Shown piece after piece: positions 22,486 to 35,817 of a stretch of 64,000 bases of DNA. The stretch comes from Salminus brasiliensis. Lineage: Eukaryota > Chordata > Actinopteri > Characiformes > Bryconidae. The notes under the pieces were generated by a model. That model made no database searches and was not told where the DNA came from. It saw only the letters and a program-made list of their open reading frames with translations. The stretch is from NCBI RefSeq assembly GCF_030463535.1, contig NC_132896.1:32231680-32295679 (forward strand), written 5' to 3'. A program made the translations under genes and the position numbers. Within the stretch, counting starts at the first letter, position 1. Each line of letters opens with the position of its first letter.

Positions 22486-23941
22486 TTGGTGTCAGATTAG
22501 CAGATTATAATGTGCTAGGAGTTTATCTTATTTCCTACTTTCTGTGAGATCATTGACAGTTCAATAACTGATAAGAAAGATCATTTTATATTATTCTAAT
22601 ATTATATTATATTTGGAATTGATATTGAATTGAACTTGTACTGTAGATTCTAGAGTTTGAAAGCCTAGTTTTCATTGCAGTGCATGGGCATGACCATTTT
22701 CTCCTCGCTGCTTTTCCTTTTGGTTGCACAAAGTAATGTAGGGTGACAGTAAAAGTATTGGCTCAGTCTTTTCAGTTCTGCTGGACTGGACGACGAACTG
22801 ATCATTGTTAATAAAACCTGTTAGTGTGGTGGATATAGTACATATGATGGGTGAGGCAGTGAAGCAATGCAGAAATTAAGCTAAATAAAATTAAACAGTA
22901 TTTAGGCAGCTATGATGACTGATGTAATGTCACAAGAGTAACCCTACTTCAACAAGAAGGTATCCTTTGGTGGTTCAATGCAACCTAAAGGAAGCAAGAC
23001 CAGTCTGTCAATACTGTTAACCTCAATATGCCTGAATAAGTAATCCGACTTACCACTCCATTCATTAGCCGTCAGCCGTGATAACAGATCCTACAGAAAG
23101 GCAATCACAAGGCCCACATGAGCACAGTAAATACTGCTCCTTCAAGGCATTTAACGCACGTATGTGATTAAAAGCAACATGTAGGTGGTTGGAAAACAGG
23201 CTGGCTCCAGTCTTGGGGGGATTTTGAACAGCATTCCTTACTCGTGAGCCATGTCTCCAACCTCAGGGAGCTCCTCACGTGCCCAGGCTAGCCCTCTGCT
23301 CCACCTACAGCCATCTTCAGGCACAGTGAGTGCCTCCCAGCTAATGCCTTAAGTCCTCACCCACATACGAGCCGGCCAACCTGGAGACATGCTAAACCTC
23401 ACTCTGGGGTACAGAGAGGTTCAGGCCTTTTTTTTCTTACAGTCTCATAATGTTCTAATTTTCTACAGTGGTTGAAGTTTAATACCATAGGCTTACCGGA
23501 ACATATCTAGACCACATGAATAACAACCTCCTCCGTACTGTTCTAATACCTTGCCTGAAGTCTGTGTTCTTGCTAAAGGTCCTGCCAAACCTGCAAATTC
23601 TTAACATGGAGCTGAAAAAAGGTCCATGCTTGTGCATGTTATGCACATGTCCAAGAATCCTGGTAAGTCAGTCACCCATATGCTCAATGCTCAATATTCT
23701 CCTCACCAGCAGACATAAAGGGTAGAGCGTTTCTAGCCTCCTGATCCGACCCGAGTACATTAATGTTGAGCTGATACCAATCTGATCCGACCGACATAAC
23801 ACAACCATGTAAGTTAGGGATTGTATCCTAACCCTTTAAAGCCTGGTTCATCATATTTGACACATATCTGAGTTGTTGAGACCTGTGCAACATCAGAGTG
23901 ATAATTAAATAATGAATCATCTTAAATAATTCTCGAATAGT
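22486..23941. other. Intergenic, nothing recognised
   Basis: No protein family, RNA gene or repeat family could be assigned. A small opposed set of open frames near 23.5 kb has no motif. Confidence 0.3.
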
Positions 23942-24360
23942 TTATACACCAAGCAGCCATAACATTAGTACCACTGACTGGTACAAAAAAATGGTTATCT
24001 TCATCTACAGTGGCTACATCTGTCCAGGGGTGGATATATATTAGGCAGCGAGTGAACAGTCAGTTCTTGAAGGTGGTGTTGGTGTTAAAAGCAAGAGAAA
24101 TGAGCAAACCCAAGATTCTGAGACACTTTGGCAAGAACCAAACTGTAATGTTCTAGTCGACTGGGTCAGAACATCTCCAAAACATCAGGCAGGTCTTGTG
24201 GTCAGTACCTACAAAAAAAACAATAACAACAACTGGTGGTGGTTCCAGATACCACAGGACACCTTCAGAGTCCTTGCTTCGAATGGTCAGATCAAGGGGG
24301 ACCTACTCAGCATACGGCACTATACGGCACGGTACTAATGTTATGGCTAACTGGTGTAAA
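23942..24360. mobile_element. MITE-like element, family A, copy 2
   Basis: Inverted ends ACCAAGCAGCCATAACATTA and GTACTAATGTTATGGCTAAC flank about 420 bases. Interior phrases (gtggatatatattaggcagc, gtcagttcttgaaggtggtg) match the other family A copies. This is the copy with the clearest paired ends. Confidence 0.65.
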
Positions 24361-24479
24361 TAATAACAATGTTTTCAAATAAATTAAAGAAATAATAATA
24401 ATTTACATAAATAAGAAAATAAAATAAGCCCACTGACAAAAAAAAAAACATTCTGCCCACTGGTGGATTATCGGTGCAC

Positions 24480-24635
24480 TGCATGCACCAGAAAAATACA
24501 TACAGATTTCCAAAGAGTCCTGTTGTATTAGTGAAACATCTCTACCTGGAGTGGACAAACTGTGTGTTGGGTATTTACGTACAACAAGGGGTGTCCACAA
24601 ACATTTGGACATACAGTGCATTTGCCTTTTGTAGA
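24480..24635 (-). mobile_element. MITE-like family B fragment (reverse)
   Basis: Ends with ACAAGGGGTGTCCACAAACA then 'tttggacatacagtgcat', the reverse of the family B left end; only the terminal ~150 bases are present. Confidence 0.45.
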
Positions 24636-26179
24636 TGTCCTTACTGCTAAAGGCTGTGTCATAAAACAACAACAACAACATATGAAAAAAGGACCTGAGG
24701 TGGATTAACATAGCCAATACCTGATCCATCAAAATGTGACTGGATCTGAAAATGAATGTGTTTTCCAACTGTTTGAGTTTGCATCCAATCCCATGCTTCA
24801 CAGTTTTTGAGGTGTTCAGTTTTCAGATATAACAAAACAGCACATTTATTTGAGCAAATATGAACGTTTTCTCCTAAAAAGTATTATTATTATTATTTAT
24901 ATACTACTTAACTTAAGAATTCACAGGCTACTTAAGTCAAAAACAAGTTGTAGACTCGTGAGGCAATTTGCAGAGAACTGGTTTCTCAACATTCGAGTTT
25001 ATGAGTTTACAGTGTTTCAACATGACTGTGACAATAGCATGAGCCTTTTCACATGCAGCCTTACATCATAGTTCAAAGTTAGACTCTATAGGACCATGTT
25101 TCACTGCTTTCCTTCTGCAGTAATACGACTTTTCATCGAGTGAAAAAAAATATAGAAAACAGAAGGTCTTGGGACTGATTCCGCCGTTTGTGCCGGCGCT
25201 TAGGCCAGCATTCTTCAACAAGCCTATGAAATGCAGCATTTGTTGGAGGGATCCTACTCTAAAGCCTAGCCATTGAATTTCTGAATTTCAAAGGCCGTAT
25301 TGTCTCAAGGTCAGGAAACTCTGTACAACTGAGATACAGTATGCTGCTGGAATTCTGCAGCCATAGAGTGAAAATCTTGGCAGCTGCTGACCGCTTCAGA
25401 GGAGAGCAAAGCCACAGCCGTGGCCTCACTTTAAATAAAGGGATTGTAGGGACTATAATTCCAGACATTTTGTCTTTTGCTTCCTCCCACTGTCAGATTA
25501 ATGTGATGTGTCGGTGACGCAAGCTTATACTGCGTTAAAACAGGCTTCGGTTTCTCAAGAGGGCAAGAACAAGCACTCTACTTACGGCGACAGAGAATAA
25601 CACTGAAAAACAGTACACTCCAATTTCCGTGTTAGATGTGTAATAATAGGGAAACCAGAGCAGCCGGAAGCCTTTTAATGATAAAAACCAAATATGAGTC
25701 TCATTAAACTGCACCATGCGGACAGCATGTCATAAAACGCCTCTCAGAGTTGCTGTTCCCCGCATTTATTGGCGCTTTATTGAGTTGCCTTTGTACACAC
25801 CTGTGGCGCCTGACCCTAATTTCATGGTACTCTCATAAACCCTAATCTGAGGTAACACATTGACCAGAACTGTCAGAAGCCAGAGCTTCACAGGCTTCAC
25901 ATGTTCACATTTTTTTTTTAAGGACACTTATCATGGAAAAACAATGACCAAAAAATATTAAATAAGCTAAGGACCCTGTGATGGACTGGTCCCTGGTCCA
26001 GGGGGTACTACTGTGTTGCACCCAATGACTCCAGGCAGGCTCTGGATCCACCATGACCATGACCAGGACCAAGTAGATACGAAGATGGATGGATGGATGG
26101 ATGGAACTAGGTTTCATGGTTTTATGCCGGTATTTTGTGACCCCCCCCATCCACACACACACACCTGAGCAATACTGTC
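24636..26179. other. Intergenic, nothing recognised apart from simple repeats
   Basis: Short simple-sequence tracts only: (CAA)n near 24,667, (ATT)n near 24,884 and (ATGG)n at about 26,086-26,104. No gene supported. Confidence 0.35.
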
Positions 26180-26509
26180 AGATGCCACTGGCAGCAGCAC
26201 AACCCCACAGCTTTACAGTTGGCAAGGTTGTCCAAAATGTACCTTAACTGATTGTGGTCAAAGAGTTATTTTCAGCTATTTTTATTTCATCAGTCCACAG
26301 AACTGGTTTCTAAAACTCCTCTGGAAGATCCAGATGTTTTGTAGCATTCTTCAAAGGTTGTGTTTTGTGAAGAGGTCACAGGTAAGGTTTCCTTCTTATG
26401 ATTCTTCCATGTTAATTATGATTGTGCAAGCAATGCTGCATAGCAGAACAGTGCACCACCCTCTAGACTCTAGTTTTTATGCATGGCACTCATATGGGGG
26501 CTTTGATTT
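26180..26509. repeat. Old interspersed repeat, interrupted copy (left part)
   Basis: The phrase GGCACTCATATGGGGGCTTTG at the right edge reappears at about 27,176 followed directly by sequence that here occurs only after 26,936. The left part (catcagtccacagaactggt, agaacagtgcaccaccctct) resembles widespread fish DNA-transposon remnants, probably Tc1-like read backwards, but I cannot name the family. Confidence 0.4.
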
Positions 26510-26712
26510 ACATTTACATTTACAGTATTTATCTGACACTCTTATCCTGAGCAACTTACAAGGTTACTCGTATTACAGATGTGGGCCAATGTAGTGTTAG
26601 GAGTTCTGCCCAAGGACTCTTATTTGTGTAGCACAGCATAGCCACCCAGACCAGGAATCAAACCGCAGTCTCCCACATGGTGTGGTAACTCACTGGCAGG
26701 TAGTGGTGTTAT
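26510..26712 (-). repeat. tRNA-derived SINE, family 2 (reverse), nested insertion
   Basis: Reads on the minus strand from 'taacaccactacctgccagt' through a B-box-like region near 26,660 to the tail 'gtgtcagataaatactgtaa'. It interrupts the older repeat on its left. Confidence 0.7.
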
Positions 26713-26935
26713 CTAAGATAAGATAAGATAAGATAAGATAATCCTTTATTAGTCCCACATTGGGGAAATTCTCAGTGTCACAGCAAAAAGGGATAGCAAG
26801 ACACTCAGTTACAAAAAATGTAGATTAATAATTTACACTATATACACAATATAAATAAGAATTTAAAAAAGTAATAGCAAAATTATTTACAGGTTATTGC
26901 AAATGATGTTGTGCCACATCAACCATTTGCCTGTC
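26713..26935. repeat. Teleost retroposon tail with (ATAAG)n
   Basis: Starts with about five ATAAG units followed by TCCTTTATTAGTCCCACATT and 'ggggaaattctcagtgtcac', a combination common at the 3' ends of fish non-LTR retrotransposons. No coding part is present. Family assignment from memory of the tail only. Confidence 0.5.
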
Positions 26936-27375
26936 TTACCAGCATATGAGCAGTTCCCTCTGAGAGTTTCCTTGATCTTCTGATCCCATCTTGACTTCCA
27001 CAGTACCCCCACACACTTTATAAACTGTCCATACTTTAGAAACTGCAAGTTTGATTAGCTACAGAGGCTGGTTACAACTTCTATAATTTAAGGGTGTTGA
27101 CAAGTCTCAACATCTCAAATTAATATAAATCAAGAGTGGGTTTGGAGCTCTAGATACATTTCTATGCAGGTTCTTGGCACTCATATAGGGGTTTTGATTA
27201 GCAAGCATGTCTTACCAGCATATAAGCAATTCCCTGTGAGAGTTTTCTTCTAGATCCCATCTTGACTTCCACAGTTCCCCTAAACTGCCATTTGTCCAAC
27301 AGTCCACACTTTAAAAACTGATTGGCTACAGAGGCTGTGTTTACAACTTCTCAATTAAACTGTAACTTTAGGGTG
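26936..27375. repeat. Old interspersed repeat: right part of interrupted copy plus a second copy
   Basis: Sequence from 'cttaccagcatatgagcagt' (about 26,936) is repeated at about 27,212 ('cttaccagcatataagcaat'), each followed by 'gatcccatcttgacttccac' and 'gctacagaggctg'. The second copy also retains the left flank that in the first copy is separated by the nested SINE and retroposon tail. Confidence 0.5.
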
Positions 27376-28189
27376 TGCAGTTTAGCCCTGGCTGGTTATA
27401 AGGAGTGTTTTTTAGCCTGGTCTGCTTCGGCTGGATCAGAGCCAAGCTTATTTAAAGGCATGGGAACACAGTAAAAGCAGCCTGTTAAATAAGAGAGTTG
27501 AAAATGGTCATGTACAAACGAATTCCGGCCGTGTTTGGTAGATATACCCACACAAATCCTATCAGTGGACCTCAGGGGAAAAAAACACAATACAAGAAAA
27601 ATGTAGGATATGAGTCTACAATAAAAGGGGGCATGCATCCTAGGAGAGAGGAAATGTGAGGTGGAGGTGTTCTTTGAAGTGGCTGGGCTAGGCGAAGCAA
27701 CACGCGTTAGTCACAGCTCCTCATTGTTTGCAGACATCACCGGAAGGCTTTCCTTGTAGGTTCAGTGAAGAATGTGGCCAGAAGCTACAGTATGTGTTAC
27801 CTTGCACTCTTGCCTTACCTTGTAAGTCACATGACACCCTCAGGCCTGGAGAGGAGCCAGCATATGGCTTTTTATGGCATGTCGTAACTTTCCATTTTTC
27901 ATAGTGACGGCGCAAACAAACAACTTTGAAGTGGCGTCTGTTATCGCAGTGAGATACAGTATAACTGGGGGTGTGCCATTCTTTGGACACTGCACTTCCT
28001 AGCAGTACAGAGTGAGCCCTGAGAAAAAATGCATGAAAAATGGTATGTTAACAAGTGAAAATGATTAAACTCATATAAATATTAAATATATATATGTATT
28101 TTGCTTTGTCGATGAAATTATACTTGCAACAAGCTAAATAAACTGCTAGTTTTTTCAGGTAAAAACACTTAAAACTAGTTTGAAGGATC
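27376..28189. other. Intergenic, nothing recognised
   Basis: No supported feature. Opposed short open frames at 27.4-28.0 kb show no motif. Confidence 0.3.
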
Positions 28190-28640
28190 TAGAAATCTCA
28201 CATGGGTCCCACCTAGGCTCTATGTGCAGTGTACAACCCAGATGGCGCCCATGATTAACCCATCATGGTCTCCCCACTGACACTGGTAGGCCAATAACAT
28301 ATGGGGCCAACATGGAACCCATGGACAAAACCTTGTGCTTCCCATTTGAGCTACCCATACAGGTCCCACATGGGTAAACTGCCAATTTCATCCAGTAAAA
28401 CCACTTAAAACTAGATAAAAGGGTCTATAAGAAGAATAAGGGTCAATTCAGAGCCGACCCAGGATCACTGGGCAAAGCAGGAATTCCCAGCCAACAAGCA
28501 TAGGTGAGTTCCAAGTGGGCATGAAGTTGATCCAGTTGGGCTTCCAAATGGGCTCCATTGTTACAGCCTACCTTATCTAACATGGGTCCCATTGAGGCTC
28601 ATGATGGGGCCCATGTTTAACCCCTCATGGTCCCATCACA
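28190..28640. repeat. Diverged field of 'catgggtcccacatggg'-type motifs (family D)
   Basis: Phrases such as catgggtcccacctaggctc, ggggccaacatggaacccat and gatggggcccatgtttaacc recur irregularly, many self-complementary. A second field with the same phrases lies at 31,240-31,545. Confidence 0.5.
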
Positions 28641-29131
28641 GACCCTGCTGATGATAAGACAGAAGTACTGAAGAGGCTGAGCAGCTGTATCCTCCCCAAC
28701 TTCCTCCCCACATCACTCCTAGAGTGATGTTGGTCTGTTAGCTTCTAGTGTTGGGGGCATCGCTGGTGATTAGGGGAGTTCACGTGAACATGGATTGGGT
28801 ATTTGGCTTTTATCCAAAGCTGTTGCAGCATTTTTGCCTTTTATCAGGTGCTTTCTCTGTCTGAGAACATTTGTCATTCAGGGAGTGAAAGGAGAATCAG
28901 AACTGGTAGAAGGACTGAGGCATATAAAAAGGCTCTGAAAATAACTTGGCAAACAAAGATATGTATCCAAAGCAAACAAGAGGGCTTTTAATTGTGATTG
29001 GTTTGACGGCTTTTCCGGGTTGGAGTATTTAGTCAGACTGTTTGGCCCCATGACTGGCGAGCGAGTACAGCTCATTTCTTTGTGCGCCCCAGTACCAGCC
29101 CAACCAGCAGTCTAGACACGCCCCGTACCAA
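28641..29131. other. Intergenic, nothing recognised
   Basis: No supported feature. Confidence 0.3.
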
Positions 29132-29595
29132 CATACACTACACGTCCAAATGTCTGTGGACACCACTTCTAATAAATGCATTCAGCTACTTAGAGGTTGC
29201 ACCCATTGCTGACACAGATGTGCAAATGCACACAAACACACACACACACACACACATCAGACAGCTTGTCTAGTGCCTGTAAAGAAGTACTGCCAACAGA
29301 ATCGGACTCTCTGGAGCAGATAAACATGAACCTGACGTGGGCTAGAGCGGTATAAAGACCCCCAGCATTGAGCTGTGGAGCAGTGCAACTGTGTTCTCTG
29401 GAATGATGAGGGGTGTTCAGGGACGCTCTTGTCCCTGAATGCAACAAAATCCTCACAGCAATGCCCTTGTAAACAAATCTCATAGAAAGCCTTCTTTCCT
29501 GGACAGTAGAGACAGTTACTCAACAAAAAGCATGATCAACTTTTTAAAAACAGTGAATGAGCAGGCTTCCCAATACTTTTGTCCATATAGTGTGT
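29132..29595. mobile_element. MITE-like element, family B, third long copy
   Basis: Left end ACACGTCCAAATGTCTGTGG, right end ATACTTTTGTCCATATAGTG. The interior has 'acagcttgtctagtgcctgt', an (AC)n tract at about 29,237-29,256 and 'ctggaatgatgaggggtgtt'. It has lost about 70 internal bases relative to 14,913-15,448. Confidence 0.6.
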
Positions 29596-31239
29596 CTTTT
29601 TTTCGGTTCTGAATTCTGCTTTACAGCCGTTTTGCTTTGCATTCCTTGCAAGCTTTACTTTCGGGGCAAATTACATCATGCTGTCGGCTTTGTCTCAGCA
29701 TTCTGAAGCTCCTGCTTCATCCCTCTGTTCTCCATTAAGAGCGGACGCAGTAAGAGCTGGAGAATGTGCCAGTCATTAGGCGAAATGCCATTCGCTTTCT
29801 CTCTCGCTCGCTCACTCGCTCTCTCTTTCTCACTGTCTGATAGATCACAGAGATGCTGCTGGTATGCTGGAAAGATTCAGGGAGCACAAACAGAGCGCCG
29901 TGTTCTCCGGGCCTTCACTCGTTCCTATTACAGCCTTGAAAGGTCAACTATGAGGCCTTCTTTCATGCTAATGATGATAAGACGTAAGAAGTAAGTAACT
30001 CGAGTGGCTGTATCCTCCCCAACGTCTTTCTTTCTTCCTTTCTTTCTACACATTTCCTCTTCTAAAGATTTCTTTCTTCACAGAGTCGTTCGAGGTAATC
30101 TTAAAGCAGCACCGCCCTGACAAGAAAACACCCAAGAATAGCTCAGAGAAGGAGAAGAGTGATAGGCCGAGGCCCAGAGTGAATGGAAAAGAGGAAACGC
30201 TTGCTTTCCTTCCTATAAAAAGCCGTTTTTATATATAGAAGGTGTTGCAAGTGTGTCTTTGTTGACGGCAATTATAACAAGTACAGACAGGACTTGCTGA
30301 ACTAGAAATAAAAAAGGCCGGATTTACTCGTGCTGAACTTTTATCCAACACTGCTGGGCCAATGGACACCCCGGCCAGCCAGCCTGCCAGCCTGCCAGCC
30401 TGCCAGCCAGCCATGGGAGTGAAACTAGATATCCGGCCCACCCTTGATTATGCTGTGCCCAACCAAAGCAGCATTCCTGTTGGATTGAATGGGCTTAAAT
30501 GCTCAATTATTATAGTAATATGCACAGTTTGGGCTATTCTACTTCTATTTCGTCAAAGCCCTACCCTCCTCAATTCATGCCAAATAGCTTAACTACAGGT
30601 TTCTGACAGGGCTTCCACGGAAGGGCAGTAAAACTGGTTTGCGGCACAAACACAAACAACAAGCTACAGGATGCCAGAGAGGACCTGAAACTTTTCCACT
30701 CATAAAAGCAAGAAGAATGCGAAGCGTTTTTATTGATTTGCTCAACTCTCCCCCGTCCTTAAAGATCCTTAAAGACCACTCGCTGTTCCAGTAAGAGTCT
30801 GCTGTAAAGGCTAATAAAAGCTTCCTTCGATTTCCAATGGCTATTCCATCATATCTGCCACGCCTGCAGAAGTAATGCAGGAGAATGGGTCATTAGAGAG
30901 CAACACTCCTTCAGCCTTCTGGAGTGGACTGACTTCACCAGGCTTGTTCACAGTCCCTTAAAAGCCCTTAAAAAACACTCGATTACACCCGCCAGCCCAC
31001 CAGCCCACCTGCACAGCCACTCATGGGTCTCTTTGATGAGCAGCTGCGAAAACATCTCAGTGCTTTTGTCCGTCACCCTCCCAAACACAGGTTTATCGCA
31101 AGTTAACGATTTCAGAACACGAGCAAGATCTGTATCTTCTAGACAGCTGCTGACCGGCACACGGCTGACAAAGGCTTTACGAGGAAATCAAAGGCTTGGG
31201 AAGATAAAAGGCTTTTATCTCATGTCTGGGCAAACCTGG
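29596..31239. other. Intergenic, nothing recognised apart from short repeats
   Basis: A CT/CG-rich patch near 29,800-29,830 and a short (CCAGCCTG)n patch at about 30,370-30,412 are the only structures seen. No gene supported. Confidence 0.3.
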
Positions 31240-31545
31240 ACAGACGTGCTCGTGTGGGACTCATATGGGTGGAACGTGGGCTAGGTGGGCCCAGGTAGGC
31301 ATGAGCTCTGAGTGGGTTTGAACATGTGTTGTTACTGGGACCTAGTTGGGCTTCCCAAATGAGCCCTTGGTTACAGCCCGTCCTAATATCACATAGGTCC
31401 CGTCTAGGCACTGTGTACAGGGTGCAACCCAGACGGACCGATCACTTTTTCTGGTGGGCATCCATATGTTGGGCCAACGTGGGACCCATGGTTACAACTT
31501 GGGCTAACCATACAGGCCCCGCATGGACATGGCGAAGGGCCTGAT
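31240..31545. repeat. Family D repeat field, second copy
   Basis: Shares 'ataggtcccgtctaggcact', 'gtgcaacccagacgg' and 'tgggccaacgtgggacccat' with 28,190-28,640. Confidence 0.5.
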
Positions 31546-33516
31546 TTGAAAGAACTACTGCTGTCCTCTTTAGGAATTCAGGAAATTATGAATGCACACA
31601 AGATTTGATCGTAATTATATCTATAAAATTTAAGCCTCTATCGTTTGAAATGTAAGCACCGCCTCTGATAACAGGCTAAACAAGAGTACAGAGAGGTCAA
31701 AGATACAAGAAGAAGCCAAAGGCCTAAGGAATCTCGCAGTGTCTGGTTGCGATAGGAAGTTTGCATGTCTATTTTTAGACTGTGCTTGTTTTCGCACTCC
31801 TCCTGCACTCCTCTTGATCTGGAAGGGCAGACCCGCAAGCTTTATCCTGAAATCTTCATTCATAATAATCCAGTATCCTCAGCTTTGGCTGAGGTGTTCC
31901 TATTGTCAGCTTTTTTGGTGCGCTGATGTAACTGTTGCTGCTTATGCTTGCTTTGAAGCTGTATTGTTAGAAATATCCACCAGGTCCATTACGTCAGGAA
32001 TGTGAAATCCATGTGTCATTCTTCCCTTTCCCTTTCTCTATGAAACCAAGTCCATTTGGATCTGCTGATTGTTGGGTTTGGCAGAGAGAGCGTTGGCGGA
32101 GGTCACTCATGGAAAAGCTTCACTGCACTGCTGCTATTGTACCGATATAATATGTGACCGCCTCTATTGTATCCCAGTCCAGTCATCTATCAGTCAGCCC
32201 TGGAGAAATAAGCACAGAGGCCCAGCCTGGGAGGCTTTTCACACTGAGACACAAAGCCTGGGTCCCCTGACTCACTCTTACTCAGGCCGCTGAGGGAAAT
32301 GACTGAGTAATTGCCCCCTTGCTGATCCAGCTTTTACAAGCATAGGGGTCCAAACAACAACAACAAAAAAAAAAGTTACAGTGAGCCGTTTTTCATGAAG
32401 CCGATACTCTGCTTTATACATCACGTTCAGTTCTGGTGAGGAAGCAGAAGTGCTTTATTACTAATCTCACTGAAGGGTCTGGTTTTGGTTGTGGCTAGAC
32501 AGCACCTCATATCAGCACATCTCCTCATGACTCAATGCTCCTCCTGCCTTGATGATTTAAGTTAAACAGGCAGTTGTTTTTTTTTTTTACATAACCGATA
32601 TCCCCCTTGTTGGCACAGATATGTGAGATCTGATCTTCTTCTTCAGATCTAAACATATTATATTAAAGTCTTTACTGGAAACACATGGGTCATATTATGG
32701 CGGCCTCATTTTTGGACCACATTTGTCTGCTTCGGAGGCCTTTCTAGGCCTTCCCAGAAGGCTTAATGATTTCTGGGATCCCAAGAGTGTTTACCCTACA
32801 CCTCTTTTATGTGAATTTTAGAAATGCACATAAACCAATAGAAACGCCAGACATTGAAATGATGCCTAAATGTTTTTTTTACACTGGATGAAGGAGGATA
32901 AGTTGGCTTAGCGATAAGTCATGTTTGGCACCACGTCCTCTCAGATCTGTTTGTTGTGGGGACGTTAACAGGGGTTTAGTTGACTTGGCTGCATCCCAAA
33001 CCACACGCTTCTGTACTACACCAATGAACGCATGCCTTCCAATGGTGGTGCACTATGTTGTACATACTACATTTAGTGTGGCAATTCAGGTTAGGAGAAA
33101 CTTCAACCCTCTTCAAACTTCTACCAAGAGATGAAGAAGGTTCAAATCTCTCTACCTGTTTCACAATTTGATTAAAAACTGTGAAACATTTGAATGGAAA
33201 AGCTGCTTCATTGGTGAGAAAAGGGTTAAATTCCGAAATAATCATCCAGGATTTATCAGAATTTATCAGCATTTTTCAGAGTGAGTTTTCCCATTGGTTA
33301 GGGCTTCAGGAGCTGGACTGGGGCCCAAACTGCAGTGATTGTGGTGGGCCGAGGTGCGTAAAAGAAGGTGGGCAGGCAGGTTTCAGGTTTTTTATTTATG
33401 TATTTTTAGTAATATATGATGATATATGTATAGTAAAAGTGGTTGTGGGGGGTGGAGTTAATGTAACTTTATGGTGGACCAAATCAAACATCCTCATCTG
33501 GGCCACACTTTGAAAA
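31546..33516. other. Intergenic, nothing recognised
   Basis: No exon, RNA or repeat feature that I can support over about 2 kb; short poly-A and poly-T runs only. This is one of the longer stretches free of recognisable repeats. Confidence 0.3.
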
Positions 33517-33735
33517 CATAAGTGTTTGGTGTGGCACCACTACCTGCCAGTGAGCTACCGCACCATGTGGGAGACTGGGGTTCGATTCCCGGTCTGGGTG
33601 ACTGGCAGCTCTGCTACACCAATAAGAGTCCTTGGGCAAGACTCCTAACACTACATTGGCCCACCTCTGTAATACGAGGAACCTTGTAAGTCGCTCTGGA
33701 TAAGAGCATCAGCTAAATACTGTAAATGTAAACAT
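33517..33735 (+). repeat. tRNA-derived SINE, family 2 (forward)
   Basis: Forward copy: TGGTGTGGCACCACTACCTG, B-box-like GGTTCGATTCCC near 33,580, 'agagtccttgggcaagactc', and the tail 'aagtcgctctggataagagc ... aatactgtaaatgtaa'. Confidence 0.75.
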
Positions 33736-34164
33736 CACTCCAGGCCTTCTGGACGTTCTAGATATGTCCAGATAGGAGCTGTAGAGTAGGCAGGTTTCAG
33801 TCAGTCGTTAGAAATGGAAAACGTTAGCGCTAGGGCTCGTTACTGACAGAGTCACTGTAAAACTGCTACATACAAGATACAAAGTATGTTACTTTAAGTT
33901 TCGAGCTTCAAATAAAAGCTATGGATTTTTTTCACAGCGTAAATACCCGTGTACGGGCAAAAAATATTCAACTGCATTGCTGTTAGCTTAGCGCTAACAT
34001 ATTACTGGAATCCCATATGGGCGCTAGCAAAAACGAGCATAATCATAGTCATCACATTTTCTCTCGTTTTTTCTTTTTTCCACTTGTGTGGCCTGAACTG
34101 AACCTAGCTGTAAGTGTCATCATGGTTCTCCGCTGTTGTGCTTCGTGTAAATAAACAAATGCAA

Positions 34165-34303
34165 CCAGGTTGTGAAATCTACGTGTGTGTGCTCGGACCA
34201 ACGGGCAAAGGAAAGTCATGCTGGTAATGGCCAGGTTGTGAAATCTATGTGAGAGTGCTCGGACAAATGGCCGGAGAACGCTGGTAATGGCCAGGTTGTG
34301 GGC
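34165..34303. repeat. Short tandem duplication, 60-66-bp unit
   Basis: CCAGGTTGTGAAATCTACGT recurs at 34,231 (CCAGGTTGTGAAATCTATGT) and its first part again at 34,291. The unit is 66 then 60 bases long and ends 'ctggtaatgg'. Confidence 0.8.
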
Positions 34304-35760
34304 TGCGATGCCAGCTGATAACATTGTGGCGTGCCCTTGAACCAAACAACACACTGCCCAAGTTTCTTCTCATGGGAATTTCCCTCTGTTTTACATAATC
34401 CCACTGAAGACAGAAGCAGCCAAGCAGTTTCATCAGACCAGGAGCTGGAAGCGTCAGATTCAGCACTGTCATTGTGACCATCTGGAGAGCACCACACACA
34501 TAAAGACGAAAAGATATCTAAAAAAATAAAAAGCAAGACGTTCAGATCTGTGTACATTTAATGAAGGCCTCATTCACTTCAGACTAACAGAGCAGGCACC
34601 GGCCTGGGCTGGCTCTAATGTAAAGCTTTGGTGCTCAGCCCTTTCATTACCCCCTCAGCTTTCATTAAGTTTGCCCATTGCTACGAGAGGGCAAACCCAA
34701 CATCAATGACATCACCACCACAGAGAAAAATCCCCTCTATTACATTCCAGCGAACTGAACAGAGCTCCCACGTTGTCATAGCTCACCAAGATGGCCAGAA
34801 ATGAAACAAAGGATGGAGTACAAAGAAGGCCAGGAATGGACAGAGGTGATCTCTGGGCCTGTATATCTTCTGACACCGCGCTGGAATGCAGCAGACATTA
34901 ACTAATAAGGAGAGGGAGAGGTCATCGTTTCGAGGTCGACTATTCATGACATTCTTGTGGCGACATTTTAAGGCTGGAAGTGGTCGCAGATTTATTCCCC
35001 TTTAAAGAGGCCTTACAGAAAGCAGGGCTGCTGGTTTAGGTCTCATTTCACTATTTGGATGTGAACCGAGGCCTCGGTGGTCACGCCGTCAGTGTCCCAT
35101 TGGGGCATATTCTCTTCAGCCTAAACTTCGGCTATGTCTGATAGTCAAAATACTTTCATTGTTGTTGGTATTTTAATTTGTTTAATAAAGTTAGTTTCAC
35201 ACGGGGAAGAGGGTGATGATGTAATGTGATCACAGGACATATATATACACATCTATATATATATAGTATATAGTATAGTAATATATAGTTATTCCAACGC
35301 TGTGTTTTATTGCTAATAAAAACCTGTCAAAAATATGATCGGTGTCCTAATTTTCCAAAGGGTTGCTTTAACTGATAGCCTAATTAAAAACTATGGGTTG
35401 TAACATTTAGCTCCACCACATAAATTTATTGTAATAAATGTAATGTAACTGTTTAAAAATGCGACCTAAACATCATAACAATTGACAAAATTCAGAATTT
35501 GATCCAATATGATAGTGGTGCCTAGCATATTTTTCAGCCTAGCATATTTTTGAGCACATATTTCTAATGTATATAAGCTCACAATGACTAACACAGAGGT
35601 ACATGTTAATAACATTTTGATGTAAATAAATACAATATGTAAATAAAAATGTCTCTGGCCTAACTGAACATAGTTTTCAGCTAGGGCAACTAGAACAATG
35701 GGCTAACTTAGCAGCTGTTTAGGAGCTAATGCTAAAGTTTCAGCCACAAACCTCTTAAAG

Positions 35761-35817
<57 letters not shown>

